A stretch of 64,000 nucleotides of DNA from Plantibacter auratus (GTDB taxonomy: Bacteria > Actinomycetota > Actinomycetes > Actinomycetales > Microbacteriaceae), in NCBI RefSeq assembly GCF_050587365.1, contig NZ_JBOBFV010000003.1, positions 186,001 through 250,000 on the forward strand, written 5' to 3'. The notes under the pieces were generated by a model, which saw only the letters and a program-made list of their open reading frames with translations, made no database searches and was not told the DNA's origin. Of the stretch, positions 15,451 through 24,586 are shown in pieces; within the stretch, counting starts at the first letter, position 1; each line of letters begins with the position of its first letter. Made by a program: the position numbers and the translations under genes.

Positions 15451-17670
15451 CTAGCGGTGGTTGTTCTCGTGTCCGTGGCTGTGCGAGGTCGGTGCGGGCA
15501 TCGACTTCTGCATCTGGACGAGGAACTCCACGTTGGACGTGGTCTCCTTCAGCTTGCCGAGGACGACCTCGAGGGCCTGCTGCTGGTCGAGGCCGGCGAG
15601 GGCACGACGCAGCTTCCAGGTGACCTTGACCTCGTCGGGGGCGAGCAGCATCTCCTCGCGGCGGGTCGAGGACGCGTTGACGTCCACGGCCGGGAAGATC
15701 CGCTTGTCGGCGAGCTGGCGCGAGAGCCGGAGCTCCGAGTTGCCGGTGCCCTTGAACTCCTCGAAGATGACCTCGTCCATCTTGGAACCGGTCTCGACGA
15801 GCGCGGTCGCGAGGATCGTGAGGGATCCGCCGTTCTCGATGTTGCGAGCGGCTCCGAAGAAACGCTTCGGCGGGTACAGCGCCGCGGCGTCGACACCGCC
15901 GGAGAGGATCCGACCCGAGGCGGGTGCGGCCAGGTTGTAGGCACGACCGAGACGCGTGATCGAGTCGAGCAGCACGACGACGTCGTGGCCGAGCTCGACG
16001 AGACGCTTGGCGCGCTCGATCGCGAGTTCAGCGACCGTCGTGTGGTCCTCGGCCGGACGGTCGAAGGTGGAGGCGATGACCTCACCCTTCACCGTGCGCT
16101 GCATGTCGGTGACCTCTTCGGGACGCTCGTCGACGAGCACGACCATGAGGTGGACCTCAGGGTTGTTGATCGAGATCGCGTTGGCGATCTGCTGCAGGAC
16201 GATGGTCTTCCCGGCCTTCGGCGGGGCGACGATCAGGCCGCGCTGGCCCTTGCCGATCGGTGCGACGAGGTCGATGATGCGCTGCGTGAGCTTCGTCTGC
16301 TCCGTCTCGAGACGGAGGCGCTCCTGCGGGTACAGCGGGGTCAACTTGCCGAACTCGACGCGGGCGCCGGCCTCGTCGACGGACAGACCGTTGACGGAGT
16401 CGACCTTGACGATCGCGTTGTACTTCTGGCGGCTGCTGCTGTCGTTGTCGCGCGGCTGACGGATGGCCCCGACGACGGCGTCGCCCTTGCGCAGGTGGTA
16501 CTTCTTCACCTGGCCGAGGGAGACGTAGACGTCGTTGGTGCCCGGGAGGTAGCCGGAGGTGCGCACGAAGGCGTAGTTGTCGAGGACGTCGAGGATGCCG
16601 GCGACCGGGATGAGGACGTCGTCCTCGGCGATCTCGGGCTCGACGTCGTCGTTCTGCACGGATCCGCGACGCTTGCGGTCGCGGTAGCGGCTGCGGCCGC
16701 CACGACCCTCGGACTCGTCGCCCGGTGCGCCCTGGTTGCCCTGACCGCCCTGGTTGCCGCGGTTCTGCCCCTGCTGCTCCTGCTTGGCGTCGGCCTTCTG
16801 GCCGGCGTCGGCGTTCTGGCCACCGGTGTTCTGGTTGCCGTTGTTCTGGCCGCCGTTGTTCTGGTTGCGGCCTCGGCCACGACCGCGGCGCCCGCCGGAC
16901 GACTGGCCGTCCTGCTGCTCGCCGTCCTGGGTGTCGTCGGCGTCCGTGTTCGCGGCGTCGTCGTTCGAGTCCTGCTCGGAGGCGTTCTGTGCGGCGCGGT
17001 TCTGCTCGCCGCCGGCCTGCTCGCCGGTGCCCTGCTCAGCCGTGTTCTGCTCGGCGTCGTCGGCGTTGCGGTCGCGATCGCGTCCGCGACCACGGCGGTT
17101 GCCGCGCGAACGCCTCGGCGTCTGCTCGGGGGTCGTCTCGTCGGCGCTCGGCGACTCGGCGGTCGCGGCGGCGTCATCGGACTGCTCGGCGGGAGCCGCG
17201 TCGGCCGGAGCGGACGGTGCCTCGGCCTCGACCGGGGCGGGTGCGGCAGCCGGCGCAGCCGGTGCCTCGACGACGGGGGCGCCGACGATCGGGGTCGCGT
17301 TCGGGGCGACGGTGGCCGTCGTGGCCCGGCGGGACTTGCGTCGCGCCGGCGGGGCCGCCTTCTCGGCACCGAAGGCCTGGTCGAGCGCGAGGTCGAGCTC
17401 GGGCAGCTTGGACTGCACCGGTGCCTCCGGCGCGACTTCGAGCGCGGAGACCGACTCGATGACGTCGGCGGTCTCGGTGACCGCGGCGTCGGTGTCGGTG
17501 TCGGTGCTGTTCTGGATGGTCTGGATGGCTTCGACCAGCTCGCCCTTGCGGAGCTTTGAGGCTCCGGCCACTCCGAGAGCGGCGGCGAGACGCTGCAGGT
17601 CGGCGACCTTGAGCGTCTTCGGGTCGGCATCCAGCGAGACGCCTGAGGCGCCTTCGTTGACGTCTGTCAC
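15451..17670 (-). CDS. rho: transcription termination factor Rho with large disordered insertion
   Basis: A 739-residue hexameric RNA helicase, over 300 residues longer than E. coli Rho. An N-terminal SAP-like helix pair (DLQRLAAALGVAGASKLRKGELVEAI segment) is followed by about 300 residues of low-complexity sequence. That insertion is first Ala/Pro/Glu-rich, then Arg/Gly and Asn/Gln/Gly-rich with repeated NQN and GGQN. The S1-like RNA-binding domain and ATPase core follow, with Walker A PPKAGKT near residue 483 and the Q-loop region downstream. Such insertions are typical of high-GC Gram-positives. The start is GTG with AGGAAG upstream. A palindrome lies in its leader. Confidence 0.97.
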   Translation of the reverse strand: MTDVNEGASGVSLDADPKTLKVADLQRLAAALGVAGASKLRKGELVEAIQTIQNSTDTDTDAAVTETADVIESVSALEVAPEAPVQSKLPELDLALDQAFGAEKAAPPARRKSRRATTATVAPNATPIVGAPVVEAPAAPAAAPAPVEAEAPSAPADAAPAEQSDDAAATAESPSADETTPEQTPRRSRGNRRGRGRDRDRNADDAEQNTAEQGTGEQAGGEQNRAAQNASEQDSNDDAANTDADDTQDGEQQDGQSSGGRRGRGRGRNQNNGGQNNGNQNTGGQNADAGQKADAKQEQQGQNRGNQGGQGNQGAPGDESEGRGGRSRYRDRKRRGSVQNDDVEPEIAEDDVLIPVAGILDVLDNYAFVRTSGYLPGTNDVYVSLGQVKKYHLRKGDAVVGAIRQPRDNDSSSRQKYNAIVKVDSVNGLSVDEAGARVEFGKLTPLYPQERLRLETEQTKLTQRIIDLVAPIGKGQRGLIVAPPKAGKTIVLQQIANAISINNPEVHLMVVLVDERPEEVTDMQRTVKGEVIASTFDRPAEDHTTVAELAIERAKRLVELGHDVVVLLDSITRLGRAYNLAAPASGRILSGGVDAAALYPPKRFFGAARNIENGGSLTILATALVETGSKMDEVIFEEFKGTGNSELRLSRQLADKRIFPAVDVNASSTRREEMLLAPDEVKVTWKLRRALAGLDQQQALEVVLGKLKETTSNVEFLVQMQKSMPAPTSHSHGHENNHR

Positions 17671-17692
17671 GTGTGTCTTCCTTCCCTTGCGT

Positions 17693-17710
17693 CGAGACAG
17701 AGCTGTCTCG
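17693..17710. promoter_or_regulatory. perfect palindrome in the rho leader
   Basis: CGAGACAGAGCTGTCTCG is an 8-bp inverted repeat around a 2-base centre. It lies 23 bases before the rho GTG and next to its ribosome site. As DNA it resembles an operator; as RNA an 8-bp stem with so short a loop would be strained. The whole thrB-rho gap (17671-17902) otherwise shows no gene. Confidence 0.5.
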
Positions 17711-17902
17711 CGCAGGCGGCGATCGCACCGGAATCCTGTGCGGCGGGTGGGTGATGTTCACACGACGCAGAGCCTGTGCGGATAGCCCGGTGCGACGACC
17801 CGGCGGAGCGCTGCTCAGCAGGATGGAAACACGGTGGGACCCGAACAGACGCGATCAATTGGTGCGAAAGCGATGATTGTGCGGAATTGCCCCGGAAGCC
17901 GG

Positions 17903-18859
17903 TTACGCCGAAGAGGCGGGGTGGGCCGGGTGCCCTCCCACTGTAGCACCCTTGAAGTCGACCGCGAGCATGAGCGACTGCCACGGGGTGGTGGCGTGCT
18001 CGGCGACCAGCGCGGTGGCTTCGAGGCGTCGTCCGGGATCGTCCGCGAGGACGAGGATCGACGGGCCGGCGCCGGACACGACGGCGGCGAAGCCGTGCTC
18101 ACGCAGCAGCGTGATGAGGGTGTTCGTCTCGGGCATCGCGGCGGCGCGGTAGCTCTGGTGGAGCCGGTCCTCGGTGGCTGCGAGCAGGAGCTCGGGGCTC
18201 TGCGTGAGCGCGGCGACGAGGAGCGCCGAACGCGAGACGTTGAACGCCGCGTCGGCGTGTGGCACGTTGGCGGGCTGCAGGCTGCGGGCGAGTTCCGTGG
18301 ACATCGTGTGCTCGGGGACGAGCACGAGCGGCGAGACCCCGCGGTGCACGATGAGCTTCTTGTGCTGCGGGCCGTCGTCCGTCGTCCACGCGATCGTCAG
18401 GCCGCCGAACAGCGCCGGAGCGACGTTGTCGGGGTGACCCTCCATCTCCGTCGCGAGCCGGAGGAGGTCGTCCGGTCCGAGCTCGACCCGACCCTCGAGG
18501 AGCCCCTTCGCCGCCATGATGCCGGAGACGATCGCAGCGCCCGAGGAACCGAGGCCGCGGCCGTGCGGGATGACGTTCCGCGCGACGACGTCGAGACCGG
18601 GGAGGTCGTGGCCGTAGGCACGCAGAGCATGTGCGATCGCGGTGATCACGAGGTTCGACGTGTCGGTCGGCACCTCGCCGGCACCGACGCCAATGACCTC
18701 CACGAACACGCCCGGCTCCTCGCGGACCGTGACGGTCAGCTCGTCGTACAGGGCGAGCGCCAGACCGAGCGTGTCGAAGCCGGGGCCGAGGTTGGCGGTG
18801 GTCGCCGGCACCTTCACGGTGACGGTGCGTCCGATCGCAAGCGGTTCGGTCTGACTCAT
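17903..18859 (-). CDS. thrB: homoserine kinase
   Basis: A 318-residue GHMP-family kinase that phosphorylates homoserine for threonine synthesis. The ATP loop PHGRGLGSSGAAIVSG is near residue 100, the N-terminal PATTANLGPGFDTLGLAL is diagnostic, and the C-terminal motif GAGPSILVLAD is present. It follows hom by 65 bases. Threonine synthase (thrC), which usually stands between hom and thrB in this lineage, is missing from the cluster. Confidence 0.96.
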   Translation of the reverse strand: MSQTEPLAIGRTVTVKVPATTANLGPGFDTLGLALALYDELTVTVREEPGVFVEVIGVGAGEVPTDTSNLVITAIAHALRAYGHDLPGLDVVARNVIPHGRGLGSSGAAIVSGIMAAKGLLEGRVELGPDDLLRLATEMEGHPDNVAPALFGGLTIAWTTDDGPQHKKLIVHRGVSPLVLVPEHTMSTELARSLQPANVPHADAAFNVSRSALLVAALTQSPELLLAATEDRLHQSYRAAAMPETNTLITLLREHGFAAVVSGAGPSILVLADDPGRRLEATALVAEHATTPWQSLMLAVDFKGATVGGHPAHPASSA

Positions 18860-18924
18860 AGGGATGCCTGCAATCTGGTGAGAGGTCGTCGAGCGACGCG
18901 GTCGGTGGTCGTGCGGTTCGGCAC

Positions 18925-20244
18925 CTACTCGGCTCCTTCGACCCGGAGCACGGACACGACCCGCTCGACGTGGGCGTTCGAGGCGAGCTGCTCGACGGTG
19001 GCCGCGAGGGCCGATTCGAGCGCCCGGTGGGTGCCGATGACCAGGGTAGCGGTCGACAGCGTCCCGTCCGAGGAGGCCACGGACTGCTGGAAGGTCTCGA
19101 CCGAGACACCGCCGTCGCTGAGGATCCCAGCGACCGCGGCGAGCACGCCGGGTTCGTCGGCCACCTCGAGGGTGACCTGGTATCGCGTCGTGACGCGGCC
19201 GATCTCGAGGACCGGCAGGTCGGCGTGCGTGGACTCGCCGACACCGGGGCCGCCGGCGACGTGACGACGGGCCGCCGAGACGAGGTCGCCGAGCACCGCG
19301 GAGGCGGTCTCCTTGCCACCGGCACCGGCGCCGTAGAACATCAGGCTCCCGGCGTTCTCGGCCTCCACGAACACGGCGTTGTTGCCGCCGTGCACTGCGG
19401 CGAGCGGGTGCTCCCGACCGATGAGCGCCGGGTAGACGCGGGCGGACAGGCCCTCCTCGCCGGTCGTCTCGTCGACGATCCGCTCGGCGATCGCGAGCAG
19501 CTTGATGACGTAGCCCTCGCTGCGGGCGAGGTCGACCTGCGCCTTCGTGATCCCGGTGATGCCTTCACGGTGGACGGCCTCGACGGGGACGGTGGTGTGG
19601 AAGGCGAGACTCGCCAGGATGGTCGCCTTCTGCGCCGCGTCGTAGCCCTCGACGTCGAGGGTCGGGTCGGCCTCGAGGTACCCGAGCTCGCTCGCGACGG
19701 CTGCCGCGTCCTCCATCGTGTCGCCGAAGCGGTCCATCCGGTCGAGCATGTAGTTCGTGCTGCCGTTGACGATGCCGAGCACCCGGTTGATGCGGTCGCC
19801 CGCAAGGCTCTCCCGCAGGGGTCGGATGATCGGGATCGCCGCGGCGACGGCCGCCTCGTAGTACAGCTGGGCGCCGACCTGCTCAGCGGCGTCGAACAGT
19901 TCAGGGCCGTGCGTCGCGAGCAGCGCCTTGTTGGCGGTGACGATGTCGGCACCGGCGTTGATGGCCTGCAGGATGTGACTGCGCGCCGGCTCGATGCCGC
20001 CGATGAGTTCGATCACGATGTCGGCGCTCAGGATGAGCTGCTCGGCGTCGGTCGTGTACAGCTCCTTCGGCAGGTCGACGTCGCGAGGTGCGTCGACGTC
20101 GCGCACGGCGATGCCGATGAGCTCGAGGCTCGCTCCGGCTCGGGACGCCAGTTCGTCGGCGTGCTCGAGCAGCAGACGCGCCACCTGCGAGCCCACCGAT
20201 CCGGCACCCAGGAGGGCGACCTTCAGTCCGCGGTATTCGATCAT
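18925..20244 (-). CDS. hom: homoserine dehydrogenase
   Basis: A 439-residue enzyme reducing aspartate semialdehyde to homoserine. The NAD(P) motif VALLGAGSVGSQVARLL is at residues 9-25, followed by the catalytic domain with NGSTNYMLDRM near 168 and the Glu/Asp/Lys-rich active site (EADPTLDVEGYDAAQK). A C-terminal ACT domain from about residue 350 (EVADEPGVLAAVAGIL) suggests threonine feedback inhibition, as known for monofunctional Hom with ACT. The ATG overlaps lysA by ATGA. Homoserine also feeds O-acetylhomoserine for metY at 62602. Confidence 0.97.
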   Translation of the reverse strand: MIEYRGLKVALLGAGSVGSQVARLLLEHADELASRAGASLELIGIAVRDVDAPRDVDLPKELYTTDAEQLILSADIVIELIGGIEPARSHILQAINAGADIVTANKALLATHGPELFDAAEQVGAQLYYEAAVAAAIPIIRPLRESLAGDRINRVLGIVNGSTNYMLDRMDRFGDTMEDAAAVASELGYLEADPTLDVEGYDAAQKATILASLAFHTTVPVEAVHREGITGITKAQVDLARSEGYVIKLLAIAERIVDETTGEEGLSARVYPALIGREHPLAAVHGGNNAVFVEAENAGSLMFYGAGAGGKETASAVLGDLVSAARRHVAGGPGVGESTHADLPVLEIGRVTTRYQVTLEVADEPGVLAAVAGILSDGGVSVETFQQSVASSDGTLSTATLVIGTHRALESALAATVEQLASNAHVERVVSVLRVEGAE

Positions 20245-21647
20245 TCCGTGTCCAATCCCGCATCGCGGCTGAGGAGGTCGTGCTCGGTCTCGCCCCGCAC
20301 GATGACGCGGGCCGCGCCACCCGACACGGCGACGACGGCCGGGCGACCGAGGTAGTTGTAGTTGCTCGCGAGGGACCAGCAGTAGGCCCCGGTCGCGGGG
20401 ACGGCCAGGAGGTCGCCGTCGCGGACGTCCGCCGGCAGGTAGTCGGCGTTCACGACGATGTCGCCCGACTCGCAGTGCTTGCCGGCGATCCGGACGAGCG
20501 CGGGGGACGCGTCGCTCACGCGATCGGCGATCCGGACCGTGTAGTCCGCGCCGTACAGCGACGGCCGGGCGTTGTCGCTCATCCCGCCGTCGACGCTGAC
20601 GTAGCGGCGGACCGCCGTCTCGCCCTCGTCGTTCCAGGCGACCACGACGTCCTTGATCGTGCCGACCTCGTAGAGCGTGATGCCTGCGCCGCCGATGATC
20701 GCGCGTCCCGGTTCGAAGGCGAGCTTCGGGATCCGGACGCCGTGGAGGTCCGCCGCAGCCTGGACTCCGGCGAGGATGTCCGCCGCGAGCTGCTCGATCG
20801 GCGTCGGGTCGTCGGCGCTGGTGTAGGCGATGCCGAAGCCGCCACCGAGGTTGAGCTCGGGCACGGGGCCGCCCTCGAGCAGGCGCGCGTGCACGGCGAG
20901 CAGGCGGGCGGCTGATTCGGCGAACCCGTCGGACCCGAAGATCTGCGAGCCGATGTGGCAGTGGAGTCCGAGGAAGTCGAGCGAGGCGTGGGCCCGGATG
21001 CGCGTGACGGCGTCGACGGCGTCCTCGAGCGGCAGGCCGAACTTCTGATCCTCGTGGGCGGTCGCGAGGTACTCGTGCGTGTGGGCGTGGACGCCGCTGT
21101 TCACGCGCAGGCGCACCGACTGGATCCGGCCGGCGCGCTCGGCCGCCGCGGCGACGCGGTCGATCTCGGTGAGGCTGTCGAGCACGATGGCGCCGATCCC
21201 GACGCCCACGGCTCGCTCGATCTCCGCGACCGACTTGTTGTTGCCGTGGAAGCCCAGCTGGGCCGGATCGGTTCCGGCGGCGAGTGCGACGGCGAGTTCT
21301 CCACCGCTGCAGATGTCGATGCGGAGGCCCTCCGCCGTCATCCACCGCGCGACCTCGACCGAGAGGAACGCCTTCCCCGCGTAGTAGACGGCGACACTCG
21401 TGCCGCGGGCCGCCGCTTCACGCTCGAACGCCTCTCTCAGCGTGCGGGCGCGGGCCCGCGCGTCGTCCTCGTCGACGACGTAGAGCGGCGTGCCGAAGCG
21501 CTCCCGGAGCGTGCGGACGTCGACGCCGCCGAGCTGCAGGAGGCCGTCGGTGTCGCGGGCGGCCGAGGCCGGCCACACGGCCGGATCGAGCGCGTTCGGA
21601 TCGACGGGCTCGGCGAGCCAGTCGGGGGCGAGGGGGTTTCTGGCCAC
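20241..21647 (-). CDS. lysA: diaminopimelate decarboxylase
   Basis: A 468-residue PLP enzyme of the alanine-racemase fold that makes L-lysine from meso-DAP. The PLP lysine lies in VYYAGKAFLS near residue 90. The C-terminal half carries CESGDIV near 400, the substrate-binding Cys/Glu of the other subunit. The start is GTG 21647, seven bases after AGGA; an in-frame extension upstream (to 21857) lies in the leader and looks non-conserved. lysA-hom-thrB form one operon. Lysine is also the predicted monomer of the NRPS at 27650. Confidence 0.96.
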   Translation of the reverse strand: MARNPLAPDWLAEPVDPNALDPAVWPASAARDTDGLLQLGGVDVRTLRERFGTPLYVVDEDDARARARTLREAFEREAAARGTSVAVYYAGKAFLSVEVARWMTAEGLRIDICSGGELAVALAAGTDPAQLGFHGNNKSVAEIERAVGVGIGAIVLDSLTEIDRVAAAAERAGRIQSVRLRVNSGVHAHTHEYLATAHEDQKFGLPLEDAVDAVTRIRAHASLDFLGLHCHIGSQIFGSDGFAESAARLLAVHARLLEGGPVPELNLGGGFGIAYTSADDPTPIEQLAADILAGVQAAADLHGVRIPKLAFEPGRAIIGGAGITLYEVGTIKDVVVAWNDEGETAVRRYVSVDGGMSDNARPSLYGADYTVRIADRVSDASPALVRIAGKHCESGDIVVNADYLPADVRDGDLLAVPATGAYCWSLASNYNYLGRPAVVAVSGGAARVIVRGETEHDLLSRDAGLDTE

Positions 21648-21969
21648 GGGGTGTCCTGAGTCCTGTTGAGCGGAAAAGGAGGTTCTCGTTGGGCGAGCGG
21701 ACCCGGTTTGGCCCCTGAAGCACCGATTTGCAGAGCACCGATGAAGGTGGATGCGCACGACCCGGTGGTTGGTGATCACAGTCGTCCGCACCCATCGCCG
21801 CTCGGTTGGAACGACTGTGGTGGAACACGGGCCCGAGGGCCCGACGGCACACCTCACCGCCCGGTCGGAGCAGTGGGTGTACGGAAAGTCTAGCGAGACG
21901 CGCGTGCCCGTGCAGCATCGTGACGTCGGGTGGCCTGCTCCCCTCCGCCGCCGGGTGGCGGGGCGAGGT
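21648..21969 (-). promoter_or_regulatory. lysA operon leader region
   Basis: A 322-base gap. On the minus strand TAGACT (21892-21887) is a good -10 box, giving a leader of about 230 nt before the lysA GTG. The lysA frame stays open through most of this leader and includes GTG and ATG codons, so an upstream start or leader peptide cannot be excluded. No lysine riboswitch or other known RNA motif was recognised. Confidence 0.4.
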
Positions 21970-22737
21970 TCAGTCGCAGCTGCCGAGCGTCTGCAGCGAT
22001 GCCTCGTCGAGTCGGAGCGTCGTCGACGTCAGGGTGGCGGTCGCCGCCTCCGGCGTCACCGCGAGCCCGTCGAGGTCGACCCCCTTTGGCAGGTACTGGG
22101 CGAGGCAGATGCTCGGCGGGTCGCCCTGCAGGAACCCGGTCACGAGCGCCCGCAGGTCGATGACGCCGAGGAGGCCGGTGTCGACGTTGACGGACGTCGG
22201 CATGAGGTTCACGCGGTCGGCCGTGGTGGTCGGCGCCACGGAGAAGTCGTACGGGATCGTGAACCCGAGGACGGTCGCCTCGCCCGCGTACCCGATCTCG
22301 TCGTCGCCGAGGGTGAGCGTGCCCGGGAGCCCGGCCGTCTTGGCGAGGTCCGCCGCTCCGGCAGCATCGATCCTGATGGTCGCGACCACTCGACCGATGG
22401 TCTGCTCCGGGTCGAGGGGGACCCGGTCCGCACTGACCCGGAGGTCCAGCGGGACGCCGTCGACGCTCGCGTCCGGTGCACGCAGGTCGACGTGCTCGAA
22501 CGTTCCGGAGAGGTATTGGGCGATGACCGAGGCACCGCCGATCGACACGGCGACGTCCGCGTCGACGTTGTCCGGCAGGCTCTGCTCGATCTGCGTCGCG
22601 ACGCGTTCCTCGGCGACGCCGCGCACGATCGTGTCGGCGATCAGGAACGCGCCGACGAGGACGACGAGCACCCCGACGACGATGACGATCGGGAGCCAGG
22701 GACGCCTCCGCTGACGCGACGATTGATGCTCACTCAT
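21970..22737 (-). CDS. DUF2993 (LmeA-like) membrane-anchored protein
   Basis: A 255-residue protein with a basic N-terminus, one membrane segment at about residues 15-37 and an extracytoplasmic beta-rich domain. The repeated FEHVDLRAPDASVDGVPLDL and the late VDLRALVTGF region match the DUF2993 family. A characterised mycobacterial member, LmeA, helps lipomannan elongation; the role here is unknown. It is a single gene. TACCCT lies six bases before the ATG, so the mRNA is probably leaderless. Confidence 0.85.
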   Translation of the reverse strand: MSEHQSSRQRRRPWLPIVIVVGVLVVLVGAFLIADTIVRGVAEERVATQIEQSLPDNVDADVAVSIGGASVIAQYLSGTFEHVDLRAPDASVDGVPLDLRVSADRVPLDPEQTIGRVVATIRIDAAGAADLAKTAGLPGTLTLGDDEIGYAGEATVLGFTIPYDFSVAPTTTADRVNLMPTSVNVDTGLLGVIDLRALVTGFLQGDPPSICLAQYLPKGVDLDGLAVTPEAATATLTSTTLRLDEASLQTLGSCD

Positions 22738-22743
22738 GGTCCG

Positions 22744-22749
22744 AGGGTA
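22744..22749 (-). promoter_or_regulatory. -10 box of leaderless DUF2993 gene
   Basis: TACCCT (minus strand) is separated from the ATG at 22737 by exactly six bases (CGGACC). No ribosome site precedes the start. Confidence 0.5.
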
Positions 22750-22855
22750 GCGAACCGTCGCGTCACCGGGCCCGCGGCCGGAGCAGGTCGGCGCGGGAGC
22801 AGGACCCCTTCCGGGGAATCGTCCTGCGCCCGCGCGGATCTCCCGCGGGATGCGA

Positions 22856-24526
22856 CTACATGCGCTCCGGGGCGGAGACGCCGAGCAGCGCGAGACCGTT
22901 GCGGATGACGGTGCCGGTCGCGTCGTTCAGCCAGAGGCGCGTGCGGTGCAGGTCGGTGACCGGCTCCTCCCCCATCGGGACGACCCGGCAGCTGTCGTAC
23001 CACTTGTGGTACAGGCTCGCGGTCTCCTCCAGGTGCCGGGCGACGCGGTGCGGCTCGCGCAGCTGTGCGGCCTGCGCGACGATCCGCGGGAACTCCTGGA
23101 GGACGCCGAGGAGCGCCGACTCCGTCTCGTGGACGAGCAGCTCCGGAGCGAAGGCGCTGCGGTCGACCCCGGCCGAGGCGGCGTTGCGCGCCACCGAATT
23201 CGTGCGGGCGTGGGCGTATTGGACGTAGAACACGGGGTTGTCGTTCGTCCGGCTGCGGAGCTGCTCCGGGTCGAGGGCCAACGGCGAATCGGCCGGGTAG
23301 CGACCGAGCGAGTACCGCAGGGCGTCCGTCCCGATCCAGGCCTGCAGGTCGTCCAGCTCGATGATGTTGCCGGCTCGCTTGGAGAGTCGGGCGCCGTTCA
23401 CGCTCACGAGCTGCCCGATGAGCACCTCGATGTCGCGGTCCGGGTCGTCTCCGGCTGCGCCCGCGAGGGCCTTCAACCGGTGGACGTAGCCGTGGTGGTC
23501 GGCGCCGAGCAGGTAGATCTTGTGCTGGAAGCCGCGGTCGCCCTTGTTCAGGTAGTACGCGGCGTCGGCGGCGAAGTAGGTGTAGACGCCGTTGGAGCGA
23601 CGGATGACGCGGTTCTTGTCGTCGCCGAAGTCCGTCGTGCGCACCCAGACGGCGCCCTCCTCGTCGAACACGTGCCCCTGCTCGCGCAAGCGGTCCACGG
23701 CCTGGTCGATGAGGCTCGTGCCGTCCTCGCCCGTCGCGTGCAACGTGCGCTCGCTGAACCAGACGTCGAAGTGGACGTTGAAGCGCTCGAGGGACGCGCG
23801 GATCTCACCGAGCTGCAGGGCGTAGGCGCGTTCCCGCGCGACCTCGCGGGCGTCCGGACGCTCGAGGAGGTCGGGGATCTCGGCCAGCACGGTCTTCGCG
23901 AGGTCGCCGATGTACGCCCCGGGATAGCCGCCCTCCGGCGTCGGCTCCCCCTTGGCCGCTGCGAGGATCGAGTCCGCGAAGGTGTCCATCTGGTTGCCGG
24001 CGTCGTTGATGTAGTACTCGCTGACGAGCGTCGCACCGGACGCGCTCAGCACGCGAGCCAGGGAGTCGCCGAGCGCGGCCCAGCGCGTGTGGCCGATGTG
24101 CAGCGGGCCGGTCGGGTTGGCCGAGACGAACTCGATGTTGATGGTCTGACCGGCGAGGCTGTCGTTGCGGCCGAACGCGTCACCGGCGTCGACGATCACC
24201 TTCGCGAGCGCACCCGCGGCAGCGGCGTCGAGGCGTACGTTGATGAACCCGGGGCCGGCGACCTCGACCGAGGCGACACCGTCGACCTGCACGAGCGCGT
24301 CGGCGAACTCCTGCGCGAGCTCGCGCGGGTTGGCCCCCACCCGCTTCGCGAGCTTCATCGCGATGTTGCAGGCCCAGTCGCCGTGATCGCGGTTCTTCGG
24401 GCGCTCCAGCACCACGTCGTCGACCGACACCGCGACCTCGTCGGTGATGCCCGCCGCCTCGCGTCGTCGTTCGACGATCGGAACGACGATGGCGTGCAGG
24501 GCGGAGGCGAGGTCTTCAGGAGTCAC
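22856..24526 (-). CDS. argS: arginyl-tRNA synthetase
   Basis: A 556-residue class I synthetase. The HIGH motif is HIGH in TGPLHIGHTRW near residue 143. The KMSKS equivalent is reduced to LSKRAGN, as in many ArgRS. The N-terminal Add1 domain and C-terminal anticodon-binding DALR domain ending in TVIRNGLALLGVSAPERM are present. I prefer GTG 24526 (VTPEDLASALHAIV), matching family N-termini, over an ATG at 24565. A tRNA-Arg gene lies about 1 kb upstream, and lysA is downstream after DUF2993, the common actinobacterial order. Confidence 0.97.
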   Translation of the reverse strand: MTPEDLASALHAIVVPIVERRREAAGITDEVAVSVDDVVLERPKNRDHGDWACNIAMKLAKRVGANPRELAQEFADALVQVDGVASVEVAGPGFINVRLDAAAAGALAKVIVDAGDAFGRNDSLAGQTINIEFVSANPTGPLHIGHTRWAALGDSLARVLSASGATLVSEYYINDAGNQMDTFADSILAAAKGEPTPEGGYPGAYIGDLAKTVLAEIPDLLERPDAREVARERAYALQLGEIRASLERFNVHFDVWFSERTLHATGEDGTSLIDQAVDRLREQGHVFDEEGAVWVRTTDFGDDKNRVIRRSNGVYTYFAADAAYYLNKGDRGFQHKIYLLGADHHGYVHRLKALAGAAGDDPDRDIEVLIGQLVSVNGARLSKRAGNIIELDDLQAWIGTDALRYSLGRYPADSPLALDPEQLRSRTNDNPVFYVQYAHARTNSVARNAASAGVDRSAFAPELLVHETESALLGVLQEFPRIVAQAAQLREPHRVARHLEETASLYHKWYDSCRVVPMGEEPVTDLHRTRLWLNDATGTVIRNGLALLGVSAPERM

Positions 24527-24534
24527 GAGGAGCG

Positions 24535-24540
24535 ATTCTA
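24535..24540 (-). promoter_or_regulatory. -10 box of argS (near-leaderless)
   Basis: TAGAAT (minus strand) lies eight bases before the GTG at 24526. No Shine-Dalgarno sequence fits in the gap, so the transcript should start at or within a base or two of the start codon. Confidence 0.5.
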
Positions 24541-24586
24541 CCCGGGCGCGTCGCACCGGCGACACGGTGGGCCTCGGGGGCGACCG

